64,000 nucleotides of DNA, from contig RIBL01000003.1 of assembly GCA_003762875.1 (NCBI GenBank), positions 1 to 64,000 on the forward strand, read 5' to 3'. Source of the DNA: Muribaculaceae bacterium Isolate-110 (HZI) (GTDB lineage Bacteria > Bacteroidota > Bacteroidia > Bacteroidales > Muribaculaceae). Below the pieces are notes generated by a model. It searched no databases, had not been told where the DNA came from, and saw nothing but the letters and a program-made list of their open reading frames with translations. Position numbers and translations under genes: made by a program. Below, piece by piece: positions 10,692 to 20,338 of the stretch (position 1 is its first letter; each line of letters begins with the position of its first letter).

Positions 10692-12161
10692 ATGAAATAC
10701 GGATTTGACAACGAGAAATATGTAAAAATCCAGTCCTCGCACATCAAGGACAGGATAGCCAAGTTTGGCAACAAGCTCTATCTGGAGCTCGGCGGAAAGC
10801 TATTTGACGACCATCACGCAAGCCGTGTGCTCCCCGGTTTTCAGCCCGACAGCAAGTTGCGCATGCTCAGCCAACTGGCCGACCATGCGGAAATCGTAAT
10901 CGTCATCAGCGCGGTCGATATCGAGAAGAACAAGGTGCGTCAGGACCTCGGCATCACCTACGACATGGACGCCCTCCGACTGCGCAGCGAGTTTCAGAAG
11001 CGCGGCTTTACGGTCAACTCCATCGTCATCACCCACTACAACGGCCAGGCCAGTGCCGACGCTTTCCGCGCACGCCTCGAGCGCATGGGCATCAAAAGCT
11101 ATGTACATTACATCATCGACGGCTACCCGGCCAATGTCAGCCTCATAGCATCGGACGAGGGCTTCGGCCGCAACGATTATATCGAGACTACCCAGCCTCT
11201 TGTCATCGTCACAGCCCCCGGCCCCGGCAGCGGCAAGATGGCCGTGTGTCTGAGCCAGCTTTTCAACGAGCACAAGAGAGGCGTCGAAGCGGGCTATGCC
11301 AAATTTGAGACCTTCCCCGTGTGGAATCTCTCGCTCCGTCACCCGGTCAACATAGCCTATGAGGCCGCTACCGCCGACCTCAACGATGTCAATATGATTG
11401 ACCCGTTCCACCTCGACGCCTATGGCGAAAAGGCTGTCAACTACAACCGCGACATCGAGATATTCCCTGTGCTCAACGCACTCTTTGAGGGAATCTACGG
11501 CTCCAACCCCTACAAGTCACCCACCGACATGGGCGTCAACATGGTCGGCTTCTGTATAGATGACGACGAGACCTGCTGTGACGCCTCGCGCAACGAGATA
11601 ATACGCCGCTACTTCACCGCCCTCAACCGCATGGCCTTAGGCGAGAGCAACGATGCCGAAATCAACAAGATAGCCCTGTTGTTCAATCAGGCCGGCATAA
11701 ATCTCGACTATCGCCGCACCATAACCGCCGCCCGCGACCGCGCCAAGGCCGAGGATGTGCCCTGCTCGGCCATAGAGCTTGCCGACGGCACCATCATCAC
11801 TGCCAAGACATCGCCGCTACTGGGTCCGAGCGCGGCTCTCATACTCAACGCCATCAAGCACCTCGCCGGCATAGACCACAACGTCAAACTTCTGCCACAG
11901 GATCTTATCGAGCCGATACAGCACACCAAAATCAGCTATCTCCGCAGTCATAACCCCCGCCTGCACACCGATGAGGTGCTGGTGGCTCTCTCGGTACTCA
12001 GCCGTCAGGATGAAAACTGCCGCCGCGCGCTGGAGCGTCTTCCCGAACTTAACGGCTGCCAGGTGCATTCGACCGTCATGCTCGGCGAAGTGGACCACAA
12101 AATCTTCAAAAAACTCGGCGTGGGACTCACCTGTGACCCGGCCTTTAAGAAGAAAGTTTAA
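10692..12161 (+). CDS. DUF1846-type protein of unknown function
   Basis: The 489-residue protein resembles the DUF1846 (UPF0371) family: it opens with GFDNEKYVKIQSSHIKDRI and contains the glycine-rich loop APGPGSGKM at 175-183, which looks like a phosphate-binding loop. No signal peptide or membrane segment is visible, so it is probably cytosolic. I chose ATG 10692 rather than the upstream in-frame TTG at 10680, which lies inside the -7 box. Family function is unknown; nucleotide binding is an inference from the loop. Confidence 0.82.
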   Translation: MKYGFDNEKYVKIQSSHIKDRIAKFGNKLYLELGGKLFDDHHASRVLPGFQPDSKLRMLSQLADHAEIVIVISAVDIEKNKVRQDLGITYDMDALRLRSEFQKRGFTVNSIVITHYNGQASADAFRARLERMGIKSYVHYIIDGYPANVSLIASDEGFGRNDYIETTQPLVIVTAPGPGSGKMAVCLSQLFNEHKRGVEAGYAKFETFPVWNLSLRHPVNIAYEAATADLNDVNMIDPFHLDAYGEKAVNYNRDIEIFPVLNALFEGIYGSNPYKSPTDMGVNMVGFCIDDDETCCDASRNEIIRRYFTALNRMALGESNDAEINKIALLFNQAGINLDYRRTITAARDRAKAEDVPCSAIELADGTIITAKTSPLLGPSAALILNAIKHLAGIDHNVKLLPQDLIEPIQHTKISYLRSHNPRLHTDEVLVALSVLSRQDENCRRALERLPELNGCQVHSTVMLGEVDHKIFKKLGVGLTCDPAFKKKV

Positions 12162-12192
12162 AAAGTTTAGAGAGAGTTTTAAAGTTTAAACT
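12140..12192. repeat. AAGTTTAAA/AGTTTAGAG intergenic repeat
   Basis: The 51-bp gap between the DUF1846-type gene and rlmN, and the last bases of the former, consist of AAGTTTAAAAAGTTTAGAG followed by TTTTAAAGTTTAAACTC. The arms are partly self-complementary. It belongs to the same A/T repeat family as the copies near 5000, 18340 and 45290. Confidence 0.5.
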
Positions 12193-12212
12193 CACTCCTC
12201 ACATTTCGTCAT

Positions 12213-13301
12213 ATGACCACTGCCAAAAAGCCACTCATAGGCCTTACGCTCGGCCAGTTGCAGGAGGTGGCCGCCTCGATAGGGCTGCGGCCTTTCGCCG
12301 CCAAGCAGATAGCACGCCGGCTCTACGTGAGCCGCGCCTCCGACATCTCCGAGATGACCGAGCTGCCCAAGGCGGCCCGCGCGGCCCTCGAAGAGAATTA
12401 TACCGTGGGACGCACCGCTCCACGGCTTGCGTCGCGCTCGACCGACGGCACTGTCAAGTATCTCTTCTCGACCGAAGGCTACCTCACACGCGGGGCCGGC
12501 GGCCGTGACATAGAGGCCGTATATATCCCCGACCGCGACCGCGCCACTCTCTGCGTCTCCTCCCAGGCGGGGTGCAGGATGGGGTGCAGGTTCTGCATGA
12601 CAGGACGTCAGGGCTATCACGGCGACCTGAGTGCGGCCGGCATCATCAATCAGATACTCTCCATACCTGACTCGGAGTCGCTGACCAACATAGTGTTCAT
12701 GGGCATGGGTGAACCGATGGACAATGTGGACGAGGTGTTGCGCGCCATCGAGATACTCACCGCTCCGTGGGGCCTCGCATGGAGCCCCAAACGCATCACC
12801 GTGTCGAGCATAGGCAAACTCGACGGACTGCGCCGTCTGCTCGACGAGACCAAAGTGCACATAGCCATCAGTGTCCACACCCCCTATACCGCCGAGCGCG
12901 AAGGCCTTATGCCGGTGGAGCGTGCGTTTCCGCTCACACGCGTCATCGGACTGCTGCGCGACTATGATTTCGCCCACCAGCGCAGATTTTCGGCCGAATA
13001 TATCATGTGGCGCGGGGTCAACGACGATATGCGGCATGCCGACATGCTGGCCCGAGTGCTCAAGGGCACGGATTGCCGCGTGAACCTGATACGTTTCCAC
13101 GCCATCCCCGACTTTGAAGGCCGCCCGGCCACCCGCGAGGCCATGGAACGTTTCCGCGACCGCCTGAATGAGCTTGGCATCACGGCCACCATACGCGCCT
13201 CGCGCGGCGAAGACATCGAGGCCGCTTGCGGAATGCTCAGCGGTGAACAATCAGCCGCCACACAACCAACCGCCGGCCAGACCCTCCAGACTCATGAGTA
13301 A
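12213..13301 (+). CDS. rlmN: 23S rRNA (adenine(2503)-C2)-methyltransferase, radical SAM
   Basis: RlmN methylates A2503 of 23S rRNA, and A37 of some tRNAs, by radical SAM chemistry. The 362-residue protein has the cluster-binding CxxxCxxC at C121, C125 and C128, GMGEPMDN at 164-171 and the C-terminal methyl-carrying cysteine candidate C339 in EAACGM. Length fits RlmN. Its stop overlaps the next gene by 8 bp. Confidence 0.96.
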   Translation: MTTAKKPLIGLTLGQLQEVAASIGLRPFAAKQIARRLYVSRASDISEMTELPKAARAALEENYTVGRTAPRLASRSTDGTVKYLFSTEGYLTRGAGGRDIEAVYIPDRDRATLCVSSQAGCRMGCRFCMTGRQGYHGDLSAAGIINQILSIPDSESLTNIVFMGMGEPMDNVDEVLRAIEILTAPWGLAWSPKRITVSSIGKLDGLRRLLDETKVHIAISVHTPYTAEREGLMPVERAFPLTRVIGLLRDYDFAHQRRFSAEYIMWRGVNDDMRHADMLARVLKGTDCRVNLIRFHAIPDFEGRPATREAMERFRDRLNELGITATIRASRGEDIEAACGMLSGEQSAATQPTAGQTLQTHE

Positions 13302-14475
13302 GGAATCGAACTTCTGGTTTCCGCTCCTGCTGCTCACCCTGGCAGGATTCACCTTCAACACCTCCGAGCTGATACCCATCGGACTGCTCAGCGACATCGC
13401 GGGGTCTTTTGGTGTGAGCGAAGCCCGCGCCGGCCTGCTCATCACGGTCTACGCATGGGTCGTGGCACTCATGTCACTGCCCCTGATGCTGCTGTTTGCC
13501 CGAGTGGAATATCGCAGGCTCATGACCGGAGTCGTCACGCTCTTTTTTGTCAGCCACATAGCCACAGTGCTCTCCACCGGCTATTACTCGCTCATGGCCT
13601 CGCGTATCGGTGTGGCATTGGCCCACTCGCTGTTCTGGTCGATAGCACCGGCAATGGCCGTAGCCATCACCCCGCCGCAAAAGCGGGCCACCGCCCTCTC
13701 GACCCTTGTGGCCGGAGGCGGCATAGCCCTCATAGCAGGGCTTCCGCTGGGGCGTGTGCTCGGACTGGTGGCCGGATGGCGCATGGCCTTCGCCGCCCTC
13801 GGAGGACTGTCGGGACTTATCATCATAGGCCTGCTGACGATTTTTCCGACACTGCCCCAGGCCGACGGAGACGTGTCACGACGTCAGATGCTCCGCAGCC
13901 TGGTGACATGCCGTCCGCTCATCGTAATCTACATCATCACGGCTGTCATAGTCACAGGCCATTACACCGGCTACAGCTATATCGAGCCGTTCATGATACA
14001 GATAATCGGCATGACCGAAGAGGCCGTCACGCTAACACTATCGCTCTTCGGCGTGGCCGGACTGCTCGGCAGCTACATCATGTCGCGCTATTATTACCGC
14101 CACTCGGGCACCCTGATACTCACGGCCTGCATAGGATTTCCGACCGTGATGGCCCTGCTTCTTCCTGCCGGCCACATATCACCGATATTGCTTGGTGCGC
14201 TGTGCATAGCCTGGGGCCTGTGCATGACCATCTACAACATAGCCTTCCAGAGCGAGATAGTCGGACTCTTCCCGACCGATTCGGCTGTGCCGATGAGCTT
14301 CTACTCAGGCATCTTCAACCTCGGCATCGGAGCGGGAGCGTTTGTCGGCGGCATAGTCTGCGACCATTCGCTAATGGCCTACATAGGCTATATCGGGGGA
14401 GCCATCACCCTCGCCGCCTCAATCTACTGCATAGTCCGCTATATGCCCATGCGCAAAGTGCCCGACCGGCCGTGA
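13294..14475 (+). CDS. MFS transporter, SotB/YdeA-like sugar or drug exporter
   Basis: The 393-residue protein is strongly hydrophobic throughout, consistent with about twelve membrane helices. The N-terminal TFNTSELIPIGLLSDIAGSF and the following YAWVVALMSLPLM segment resemble the SotB/YdeA sugar-efflux group of DHA1 transporters. The start ATG 13294 lies inside the end of rlmN (8-bp overlap); a longer upstream reading lacks support because it covers rlmN coding sequence. The substrate cannot be read from the sequence. Confidence 0.85.
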   Translation: MSKESNFWFPLLLLTLAGFTFNTSELIPIGLLSDIAGSFGVSEARAGLLITVYAWVVALMSLPLMLLFARVEYRRLMTGVVTLFFVSHIATVLSTGYYSLMASRIGVALAHSLFWSIAPAMAVAITPPQKRATALSTLVAGGGIALIAGLPLGRVLGLVAGWRMAFAALGGLSGLIIIGLLTIFPTLPQADGDVSRRQMLRSLVTCRPLIVIYIITAVIVTGHYTGYSYIEPFMIQIIGMTEEAVTLTLSLFGVAGLLGSYIMSRYYYRHSGTLILTACIGFPTVMALLLPAGHISPILLGALCIAWGLCMTIYNIAFQSEIVGLFPTDSAVPMSFYSGIFNLGIGAGAFVGGIVCDHSLMAYIGYIGGAITLAASIYCIVRYMPMRKVPDRP

Positions 14476-14508
14476 GAGACACACAGCGCGAACGCAAGTC
14501 AAAACTAT

Positions 14509-14540
14509 TTTGACAATTACAATAATTTTCCTTATTTTTG
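14509..14540 (+). promoter_or_regulatory. Promoter of the lptE-secG operon
   Basis: TTTG (14509-14512) and TATTTTTG (14533-14540) are separated by 20 nt, a near-ideal Bacteroidetes promoter. Transcription should start near 14546, giving a leader of about 20 nt before lptE. Confidence 0.8.
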
Positions 14541-14566
14541 CAAGGAAAAATCCCTGACCTCCCGCT

Positions 14567-15085
14567 ATGATACGTACCTATCTGCTCCGCACACTCATGA
14601 TGCTGATGCTGCTCATACCCATGGGCGGATGTACCATCAGCTACAAGCTCAATGGAGCGGCCATAGACTATCAGGTGTACAAGACCATATACGTGTCACA
14701 GTTTCCGATACGCGCCGCACTGGTGTATCCACCACTGCAGCAGACGTTTGAAAACGAGCTTCTGGATTATATAACCCGCAATACGCGCCTGTCGACAGTA
14801 GACTCGGGGGGCGATCTGCAACTCGAAGGCGAAATCACCGGTTACTCGCTCTCACCCCAGGCCGTGACGGAGAATGCCTATGCATCCAAGACCCGTCTCA
14901 CCATCACGGTGCGCGTGAAGTATACCGACACACGCCAGGAAAGCAACGACGTAGACCAGACATTCAGCGCGTATCGCGACTTTGACTCGAGCGAAATGCT
15001 CACCGACGTGCAAGACCAGCTCTGTAACGAAATATCCAAAGAACTTGTAGACCTGATATTCAACGCCACTCTCGGCAACTGGTAA
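14567..15085 (+). CDS. lptE: LPS-assembly lipoprotein LptE
   Basis: LptE plugs the LptD barrel that delivers LPS to the outer leaflet. The 172-residue protein has a signal peptide with lipobox PMGGC (lipidated Cys22), then the Bacteroidetes LptE-like domain with YKLNGAAIDY, IYVSQFPIRA and LVYPPLQQTFENEL. It is the first gene of an operon followed by a TPR-like protein, secG and an ABC exporter, a Bacteroidetes arrangement that links envelope functions. Confidence 0.88.
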   Translation: MIRTYLLRTLMMLMLLIPMGGCTISYKLNGAAIDYQVYKTIYVSQFPIRAALVYPPLQQTFENELLDYITRNTRLSTVDSGGDLQLEGEITGYSLSPQAVTENAYASKTRLTITVRVKYTDTRQESNDVDQTFSAYRDFDSSEMLTDVQDQLCNEISKELVDLIFNATLGNW

Positions 15086-15109
15086 AATCTCCCCCCACAC
15101 TTATACACC

Positions 15110-15916
15110 ATGAATGAAGCCCTGACTCGAGTACTCGCAACGCTTACCGACCCCTCAGCGGGGCCGGCCATTGACGATGTGGAGACTCTGACGAGGGAAT
15201 ACCCGTTCTTTGTACTCCCGGCTGTGCTTGCCCTGCGCCACCGGAGCCAAGAGATTTCGGAGCCGCTGCGCCAAAAACTGATGAATATCATAGCCCTCAA
15301 CTCGCCCGACCCGCAGGCAATGTTTATGCTTGCCGATGTGGCATATGAGGACTGGGCACAATTCTATCCCGCGGCATCCACAGGCGTGACCACCAACGAT
15401 GCCATCACAAAGTTTCTGGAGACATACGGCCACACCGACCCGCGCGAGGAGGCCCTGCTGGAGCGTCTGATATTCAACCCCGCCCCTGACTACTCCACCC
15501 TGCTCGCCCGCGAGCAAGAGCAAGATATGCCTGAAGCCCCCGCCGACCCGGCCGACAACTCGCAGGACGCGTTAATCAACTCGTTCATACTCAAGCACAA
15601 GGATAACGAGTCAGACCTGCTGCCGACAGCCCCCTCCACCCATGAGGAAGAGCCCGGTCCCCAAACCGAGGCGACCGAAGCCGCCACCACTCCCGTGGCA
15701 ACCGCGCCCACCCCGGCTCCTGCACCGATGCACGACACATCGCTCAGCGAAAGTCTGGCAAAAATATATATCAGGCAGAAACGATATGACAAAGCATTTG
15801 AAATTATTCACACTCTAAGTTTGAATAATCCAAAAAAAAGTGCTTACTTTGCAGACCAATTGCGTTTCCTGCGCAAACTCATCCTCAACCGCGACAGTGC
15901 GAACAATAGCAAATAA
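15110..15916 (+). CDS. Conserved TPR-like protein between lptE and secG
   Basis: The 268-residue protein has an N-terminal helical region (about 1-130), an acidic, Pro/Thr/Ala-rich linker (about 135-215, likely disordered) and a C-terminal helical segment SLAKIYIRQKRYDKAFEII that looks like one tetratricopeptide repeat. It has no signal peptide or membrane segment. I do not recognise a defined function. Its place between lptE and secG, 24 bp after the first and 21 bp before the second, suggests a role near the secretion or envelope machinery, but this is only context. Confidence 0.75.
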   Translation: MNEALTRVLATLTDPSAGPAIDDVETLTREYPFFVLPAVLALRHRSQEISEPLRQKLMNIIALNSPDPQAMFMLADVAYEDWAQFYPAASTGVTTNDAITKFLETYGHTDPREEALLERLIFNPAPDYSTLLAREQEQDMPEAPADPADNSQDALINSFILKHKDNESDLLPTAPSTHEEEPGPQTEATEAATTPVATAPTPAPAPMHDTSLSESLAKIYIRQKRYDKAFEIIHTLSLNNPKKSAYFADQLRFLRKLILNRDSANNSK

Positions 15917-15937
15917 CTAAAAATCACCTATATAACT

Positions 15938-16312
15938 ATGTACATTGTACTGATTATCCTGACGCTCATCTGCGCCGTATTGCTCATTTGTGTAGTGCTC
16001 GTGCAGAAGTCCAAGGGCGGAGGCCTCTCATCGACATTCGCAGGCTCCAACCAGATAATGGGCGTACGCCGCACCAACAGCTTCATCGAGAAACTCACAT
16101 GGGGTCTGGCCGGAGCCATCTGCGTCCTCGCAGTACTCTCGACTTTCTGCATGCCCAAAGCCATCGTAGGCAACTCGCGCGTGACAGCCCCCGTAGCTAC
16201 CGAGCAGACCGTTCCCGGCAACTTCAACACACCGGCACCCGAGGCAGCTCCCGCAGCTCCCGCAGCTCCCGCAGCTGAAGCACCCCAGGCTCCCGCAGAG
16301 CCCGCCGAGTAA
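15938..16312 (+). CDS. secG: Protein-export membrane protein SecG
   Basis: SecG is the small subunit of the SecYEG translocon. The 124-residue protein has two membrane helices (about 2-22 and 54-71) joined by the conserved cytosolic loop VQKSKGGGLSSTFAGSNQIM (23-42). The C-terminal tail (about 85-124) is rich in Ala, Pro and Glu and includes AAP repeats encoded by a 9-bp tandem repeat near 16245-16275. That tail is longer than in E. coli SecG and probably disordered. Confidence 0.93.
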   Translation: MYIVLIILTLICAVLLICVVLVQKSKGGGLSSTFAGSNQIMGVRRTNSFIEKLTWGLAGAICVLAVLSTFCMPKAIVGNSRVTAPVATEQTVPGNFNTPAPEAAPAAPAAPAAEAPQAPAEPAE

Positions 16313-16497
16313 TCAGCATTACCTCCCATTATCGGACGACACACCATATGGCCTGCACTGACGCGTCGTGAACTCACGCGCATCGGCGTAGGCTTAAAGT
16401 GTATATACCACTCGCAACCTACTCCCGCGGTCAGCACCGCACCGTCAAAACGCGGCCTCAGGCCTCACCAATCAGCCCCACAAGCAACCACCGAAGC

Positions 16498-18330
16498 ATG
16501 AAAGAACTCTGGTCATTATTCAGACGATTTGTCCCGCCATATAGAAAATACCTGATATTAAATATTTTCTGCAACTTTCTCGCAGCCTTTCTCACCCTAT
16601 TCTCGTTTGCAATAATCATCCCCATACTGGAGATATTATTCAAGATACGCGAAGCCAGCTATCACTTCATGGCATGGGGCGACGGCTCGTTCAAGGATGT
16701 GGTAATCAACAACTTCTACTATTACACACAGGAGTGCATCTCGGACTGGGGCCCTATAGGCACGCTCGCCGCGATGGCCGGGCTCCTGGTGTTCATGACC
16801 ATGCTCAAGACAGGAGCCACTTACCTGAGCAGCTTTTTCATCATCCCGATGCGAGCAGGCATAGTGCGCGACATACGCAACTATGTGTATGATAAAATCG
16901 TGCTGCTCCCCATAGGATATTTTACCAACGAGCGCAAAGGCGACGTCATGGCACGCATGACGGGTGACGTGGCCGAGATAGAGAACTCAATCATGTCGAC
17001 ACTTGACATGCTCTTCAAAGACCCCATCATGATCATCGTGTGTCTGAGCATGATGCTTTTACTCTCATGGCAGCTCACCATCTTCGTGCTGTTGCTCCTG
17101 CCCATAGCCGGCTCGGTGATGGGACGCATCGGCAAACGCCTGAAACGCGCGTCATTTGAAGCTCAGAGCCAGTGGGGCGTGCTCATGAGCAACATCGAGG
17201 AGACGCTCGGCGGCCTCCGCATCATCAAGGCTTTCAATGCCGAGGATAAGGTGAAGGCACGCTTTCACGACGGCAACCAAGAGTTTTTCCGCATCTCCCG
17301 CGCCGTGCAGCGCAGACAGTCGCTCGCCCACCCAATGAGCGAGTTTCTCGGCACGATAACCATAGCCATAGTGCTCGTATTCGGTGGCACACTTATACTC
17401 CATGGCACTTCGGGAATGAATGCGGCATCGTTTATCTATTATATGGTGATATTCTACTCCATCATCAATCCGGCCAAAGACCTCACCAAAGCAATGTACA
17501 GCATCCAGCGCGGTCTGGCATCGATGGAGCGCGTGGATGCCATACTCAGTGCAACAAATCCCATTCAGGACCCTGCCAAACCGGAGGTGATAAGCGAACT
17601 GAAGGGTGAAATCAAATATCGCGACGTGACATTTGGCTACAATCCGTCGGTTCCCGTGGTCAGGGGTGTCAACCTGACCATACGTCCGGGCGAGACGGTG
17701 GCTCTTGTGGGACAGAGCGGAAGTGGCAAATCGACTCTCGCCGACCTGTTGCCCCGATTCTATGACATAGACGGGGGATCTATCACGGTGGACGGCCATG
17801 ACATACGTTCGCTGCGGGTGCATGACCTGCGCGGCATGATGGGCAATGTGAATCAGGAGGCCATATTGTTTAACGACACGATATTCAACAACATCGCTTT
17901 CGGCGTGAAGAACGCGACAATGGAACAGGTAGTCGAGGCTGCCAAGATAGCCAATGCCCATGACTTCATAACCGCGACGGAAGATGGCTACAATACCTGT
18001 ATCGGTGACCGCGGCTGCCGCCTGTCGGGCGGACAGCGTCAGCGTCTCTCCATCGCCCGTGCCATACTCAAAAATCCGCCGATACTCATTCTCGATGAGG
18101 CGACTTCGGCTCTCGACAGCGAGAGCGAAAAGCTCGTACAGCAGGCTCTGGAACGTCTCATGAAGGACCGCACGACTCTGGTTATCGCACACCGGCTCTC
18201 TACTATCAAGAATGCTTCGCAGATATGTGTAATGCATGAGGGCGAAATCGTGGAGCATGGCACGCATGCCGAGCTTCTGGCTCTCGACGGCTATTACACA
18301 AGACTCGTGGAAATGCAGTCAATGAAATAA
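16498..18330 (+). CDS. MsbA-like ABC exporter (fused permease and ATPase)
   Basis: The 610-residue protein is a half-transporter with an ABC membrane domain (about 20-340, six helices) and an ATPase domain with Walker A GQSGSGKST (405-413), signature LSGGQ (509-513), Walker B ILILDEATSALD (529-540) and H-loop IAHRLST. It probably works as a homodimer. Lipid A or lipid flipping is plausible given its place behind lptE and secG, but multidrug export cannot be excluded. I chose ATG 16498, which starts the protein right before the first helix; the upstream in-frame start adds a low-complexity stretch. Confidence 0.9.
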   Translation: MKELWSLFRRFVPPYRKYLILNIFCNFLAAFLTLFSFAIIIPILEILFKIREASYHFMAWGDGSFKDVVINNFYYYTQECISDWGPIGTLAAMAGLLVFMTMLKTGATYLSSFFIIPMRAGIVRDIRNYVYDKIVLLPIGYFTNERKGDVMARMTGDVAEIENSIMSTLDMLFKDPIMIIVCLSMMLLLSWQLTIFVLLLLPIAGSVMGRIGKRLKRASFEAQSQWGVLMSNIEETLGGLRIIKAFNAEDKVKARFHDGNQEFFRISRAVQRRQSLAHPMSEFLGTITIAIVLVFGGTLILHGTSGMNAASFIYYMVIFYSIINPAKDLTKAMYSIQRGLASMERVDAILSATNPIQDPAKPEVISELKGEIKYRDVTFGYNPSVPVVRGVNLTIRPGETVALVGQSGSGKSTLADLLPRFYDIDGGSITVDGHDIRSLRVHDLRGMMGNVNQEAILFNDTIFNNIAFGVKNATMEQVVEAAKIANAHDFITATEDGYNTCIGDRGCRLSGGQRQRLSIARAILKNPPILILDEATSALDSESEKLVQQALERLMKDRTTLVIAHRLSTIKNASQICVMHEGEIVEHGTHAELLALDGYYTRLVEMQSMK

Positions 18331-18434
18331 TTAGAGTTTAAAGGTTAAAGGTTAAAGTTTAGGGAATAGCTTTGCGGCTGCTTGATGCAATCCGGGCTAT
18401 TCCATAAACTTTAACCTTTTAACTTTTAAACTCT
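18331..18434. repeat. Palindromic intergenic element at a convergent junction
   Basis: Left arm TTAGAGTTTAAAGG...GGGAATAGC pairs imperfectly with right arm GCTATTCC...TTTTAAACTCTA across a 25-nt GC-rich centre. It separates the ABC exporter from the convergent DUF4834-type gene and can act as a bidirectional terminator. The arms belong to the AGTTTAGAG/AAAGTTTAAA family seen elsewhere in the window. Confidence 0.7.
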
Positions 18435-18813
18435 ACACCTCCTCCCATTCGGCGTCGGTAATCTGTGGCTCGCGGGGGGTATAGGCACGCTTGCCGGTGG
18501 CTGAGGCCTGAGAGGATGCGGGGTCGCCGGTACGGACCGTGACTTCCTCAAAGTCGATGTACTCGCCTTCGTCACGACTGAAAATCTTGCGTCTGGGGCC
18601 TCGCGGGGGTTCCTGACGCTGACGCGACTGCTGCTGACGAGGATCGCTCTGCGCGCCAAAGGGAAAACCCTGAGCCTGTGCACCGCCAAAGGACTGACGG
18701 AACATATCATTGACTTTCTGTTGCATCTTCCTTCGCATATAGCGGGCCAGCCATGGCTTCGCTACAAGCCACAGGAAATAGACAACAAAAATAGTTATAA
18801 TCGCTGTAAACAT
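18433..18813 (-). CDS. DUF4834-type small membrane protein
   Basis: This 126-residue protein has one N-terminal membrane helix (FTAIITIFVVYFLWLVA), a basic patch (RYMRRKMQQK), then a Gln/Arg/Pro-rich, probably disordered tail ending in acidic residues (TDAEWEEV). It resembles the Bacteroidetes DUF4834 family, whose function is unknown. I chose ATG 18813; a longer reading from TTG 18843 would put a second hydrophobic stretch before it. It lies upstream of an MsbA-like terminator region and downstream of pssA. Confidence 0.7.
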   Translation of the reverse strand: MFTAIITIFVVYFLWLVAKPWLARYMRRKMQQKVNDMFRQSFGGAQAQGFPFGAQSDPRQQQSRQRQEPPRGPRRKIFSRDEGEYIDFEEVTVRTGDPASSQASATGKRAYTPREPQITDAEWEEV

Positions 18814-18894
18814 AATATACAAATAAATAATAAGAGAGAACAATGCAATGCGAGGCTTCCCATCCTGCGGCCTCTTATACTCTAACTCCCCGCC

Positions 18895-19599
18895 CTATTC
18901 GTCAAAATTCTTCCTGCCAAGAAGCGAGATAAGGATGTAGAGCACGATGGTCCATGCCAGACCGGCCACACCTTCGGTGACTACAAAGAGCATGCCTGCA
19001 AGCAGGACGGTGTAACGGCGCACATTGCTTTTGAATCCGAGGCTCTTGACCTTGAGCGAGAACATCTTGAGCTCGCTGACCATGAGCAGCGAAAACACCA
19101 CTACGATGACGGTCATGACTACGTCGCCTGGCCATCCGTGCGATTCAATCCAGCCGAGGACTCCGATCCAGAATATGGCATTGGCGGGAATGGGGAGTCC
19201 GATAAACGATGTGGTCTGACGTGTGTCAACATTGAATTTGGCCAGACGCAACGCGCCACACAGGCCTATCATCAGGGCTACGAGGCTGAGCCACATGGAG
19301 GCTCCGGCAGCCACATAGGCATTCATTACCAAAAAAGCGGGAGCAAGTCCGAAGCTGACAAGGTCGCTGAGCGAGTCGAGCTCCTTGCCCATAGACGAAT
19401 ATGCTCCGAGCGCGCGAGCCGAGAGTCCGTCGCAGAAATCAAACACCGCGGCGGCTCCGATGAGCACCCATGCCCACTGACGCGCGCCGAGCGGGCCGAA
19501 GGCCATGCCGTCGTGAAAGGCAAGAACGATTGCCAGGCTTCCGCACAGCAGATTGAGGCAGGTGATGGTGTTGGGAATATAAGTCTTTATGCTTTTCAC
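18895..19599 (-). CDS. pssA: CDP-diacylglycerol--serine O-phosphatidyltransferase
   Basis: PssA makes phosphatidylserine from CDP-diacylglycerol and serine in the inner membrane. The 234-residue protein has several hydrophobic helices and the complete CDP-alcohol phosphotransferase signature D54-x2-D57-G58-x2-A61-R62-x8-G71-x3-D75-x3-D79. It starts with GTG inside a GTGA overlap with the psd stop codon, so the two enzymes of phosphatidylethanolamine synthesis are translationally coupled. Confidence 0.94.
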   Translation of the reverse strand: MKSIKTYIPNTITCLNLLCGSLAIVLAFHDGMAFGPLGARQWAWVLIGAAAVFDFCDGLSARALGAYSSMGKELDSLSDLVSFGLAPAFLVMNAYVAAGASMWLSLVALMIGLCGALRLAKFNVDTRQTTSFIGLPIPANAIFWIGVLGWIESHGWPGDVVMTVIVVVFSLLMVSELKMFSLKVKSLGFKSNVRRYTVLLAGMLFVVTEGVAGLAWTIVLYILISLLGRKNFDE

Positions 19600-20273
19600 T
19601 TTTGCTGTTTCTTTAGGTGAGCCACCTCGGTGATGCCGCCGGTGGTCTTGTCACCGATTTTTACGAATATCTCTGCATCAAGCGGGAGATATATGTCGAC
19701 TCTGGAGCCGAATTTGATGAAGCCCATGTGGTCTTCGATGTTGGACGGCTCTCCGGGGCGCGCGTAGGTGACGATGCGCCGGGCCACCGCACCGGCAATC
19801 TGACGCATGAGTATCTCCTGGCCGTTGGCGGCGCGTATGAGCACGGTGGAACGCTCGTTTTCGATACTCGCCTTGGGCAGATAGGCACTCAGGAAGCGGC
19901 CGGAATGATGCTTGACCATAAGGACCTCACCGTCGGTCGGAAACCAGTTGGCATGCACGTTAAACACCGACATGAACACCGAGAGCATTCTCACCTTGCG
20001 GCGGAGCACCTCGGGCTCAAAGACCTCCTCAAGAGCCACGACAGTGCCGTCGACAGAGGAAACCACCACATTTTCCCTGTTGCCCTTGAAAGTGCGGCGC
20101 GGGGAACGGAAAAAGTTGACCACAAGAAGATACAACACAGCCGATATGCCCGAGAATGTCATAGGAATCGCCTCAGGACGTATGAACATCCATGCCGACA
20201 GATTGACTATTACCAGTATCAGCATGAGCACTACAAGTATGTTGGTACCTTCACGGTGTATCTTTACCCTCAT
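19596..20273 (-). CDS. psd: Phosphatidylserine decarboxylase
   Basis: Psd converts phosphatidylserine to phosphatidylethanolamine. The 225-residue proenzyme has two N-terminal hydrophobic segments (about 11-30 and 38-53), VDGTV near 74-78, the FNVHANWFP motif (104-112) and the self-cleavage Gly189-Ser190 in FGSRVD, which should give a pyruvoyl group on the small subunit. Its short length matches the Psd group common in Bacteroidetes and archaea. It is the first gene of the psd-pssA pair. Confidence 0.94.
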   Translation of the reverse strand: MRVKIHREGTNILVVLMLILVIVNLSAWMFIRPEAIPMTFSGISAVLYLLVVNFFRSPRRTFKGNRENVVVSSVDGTVVALEEVFEPEVLRRKVRMLSVFMSVFNVHANWFPTDGEVLMVKHHSGRFLSAYLPKASIENERSTVLIRAANGQEILMRQIAGAVARRIVTYARPGEPSNIEDHMGFIKFGSRVDIYLPLDAEIFVKIGDKTTGGITEVAHLKKQQK

Positions 20274-20338
20274 CGGTGTTTTAAGGTCTTTGCTCGGCCA
20301 ATGGGCCGTATGGAAAATATATCTATATGTTTAATATG

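Noticed and set aside
12652-14513. Overlapping open frames in other phases within rlmN and the MFS gene
   Set aside because: They are rich in Arg, His, Pro and Ser, as expected from out-of-frame reading of GC-rich third positions, with no domain.
17152-18267. Open frame of 371 codons on the minus strand opposite the ABC exporter
   Set aside because: No start signals or domain; the plus strand carries complete Walker A, signature and Walker B motifs.
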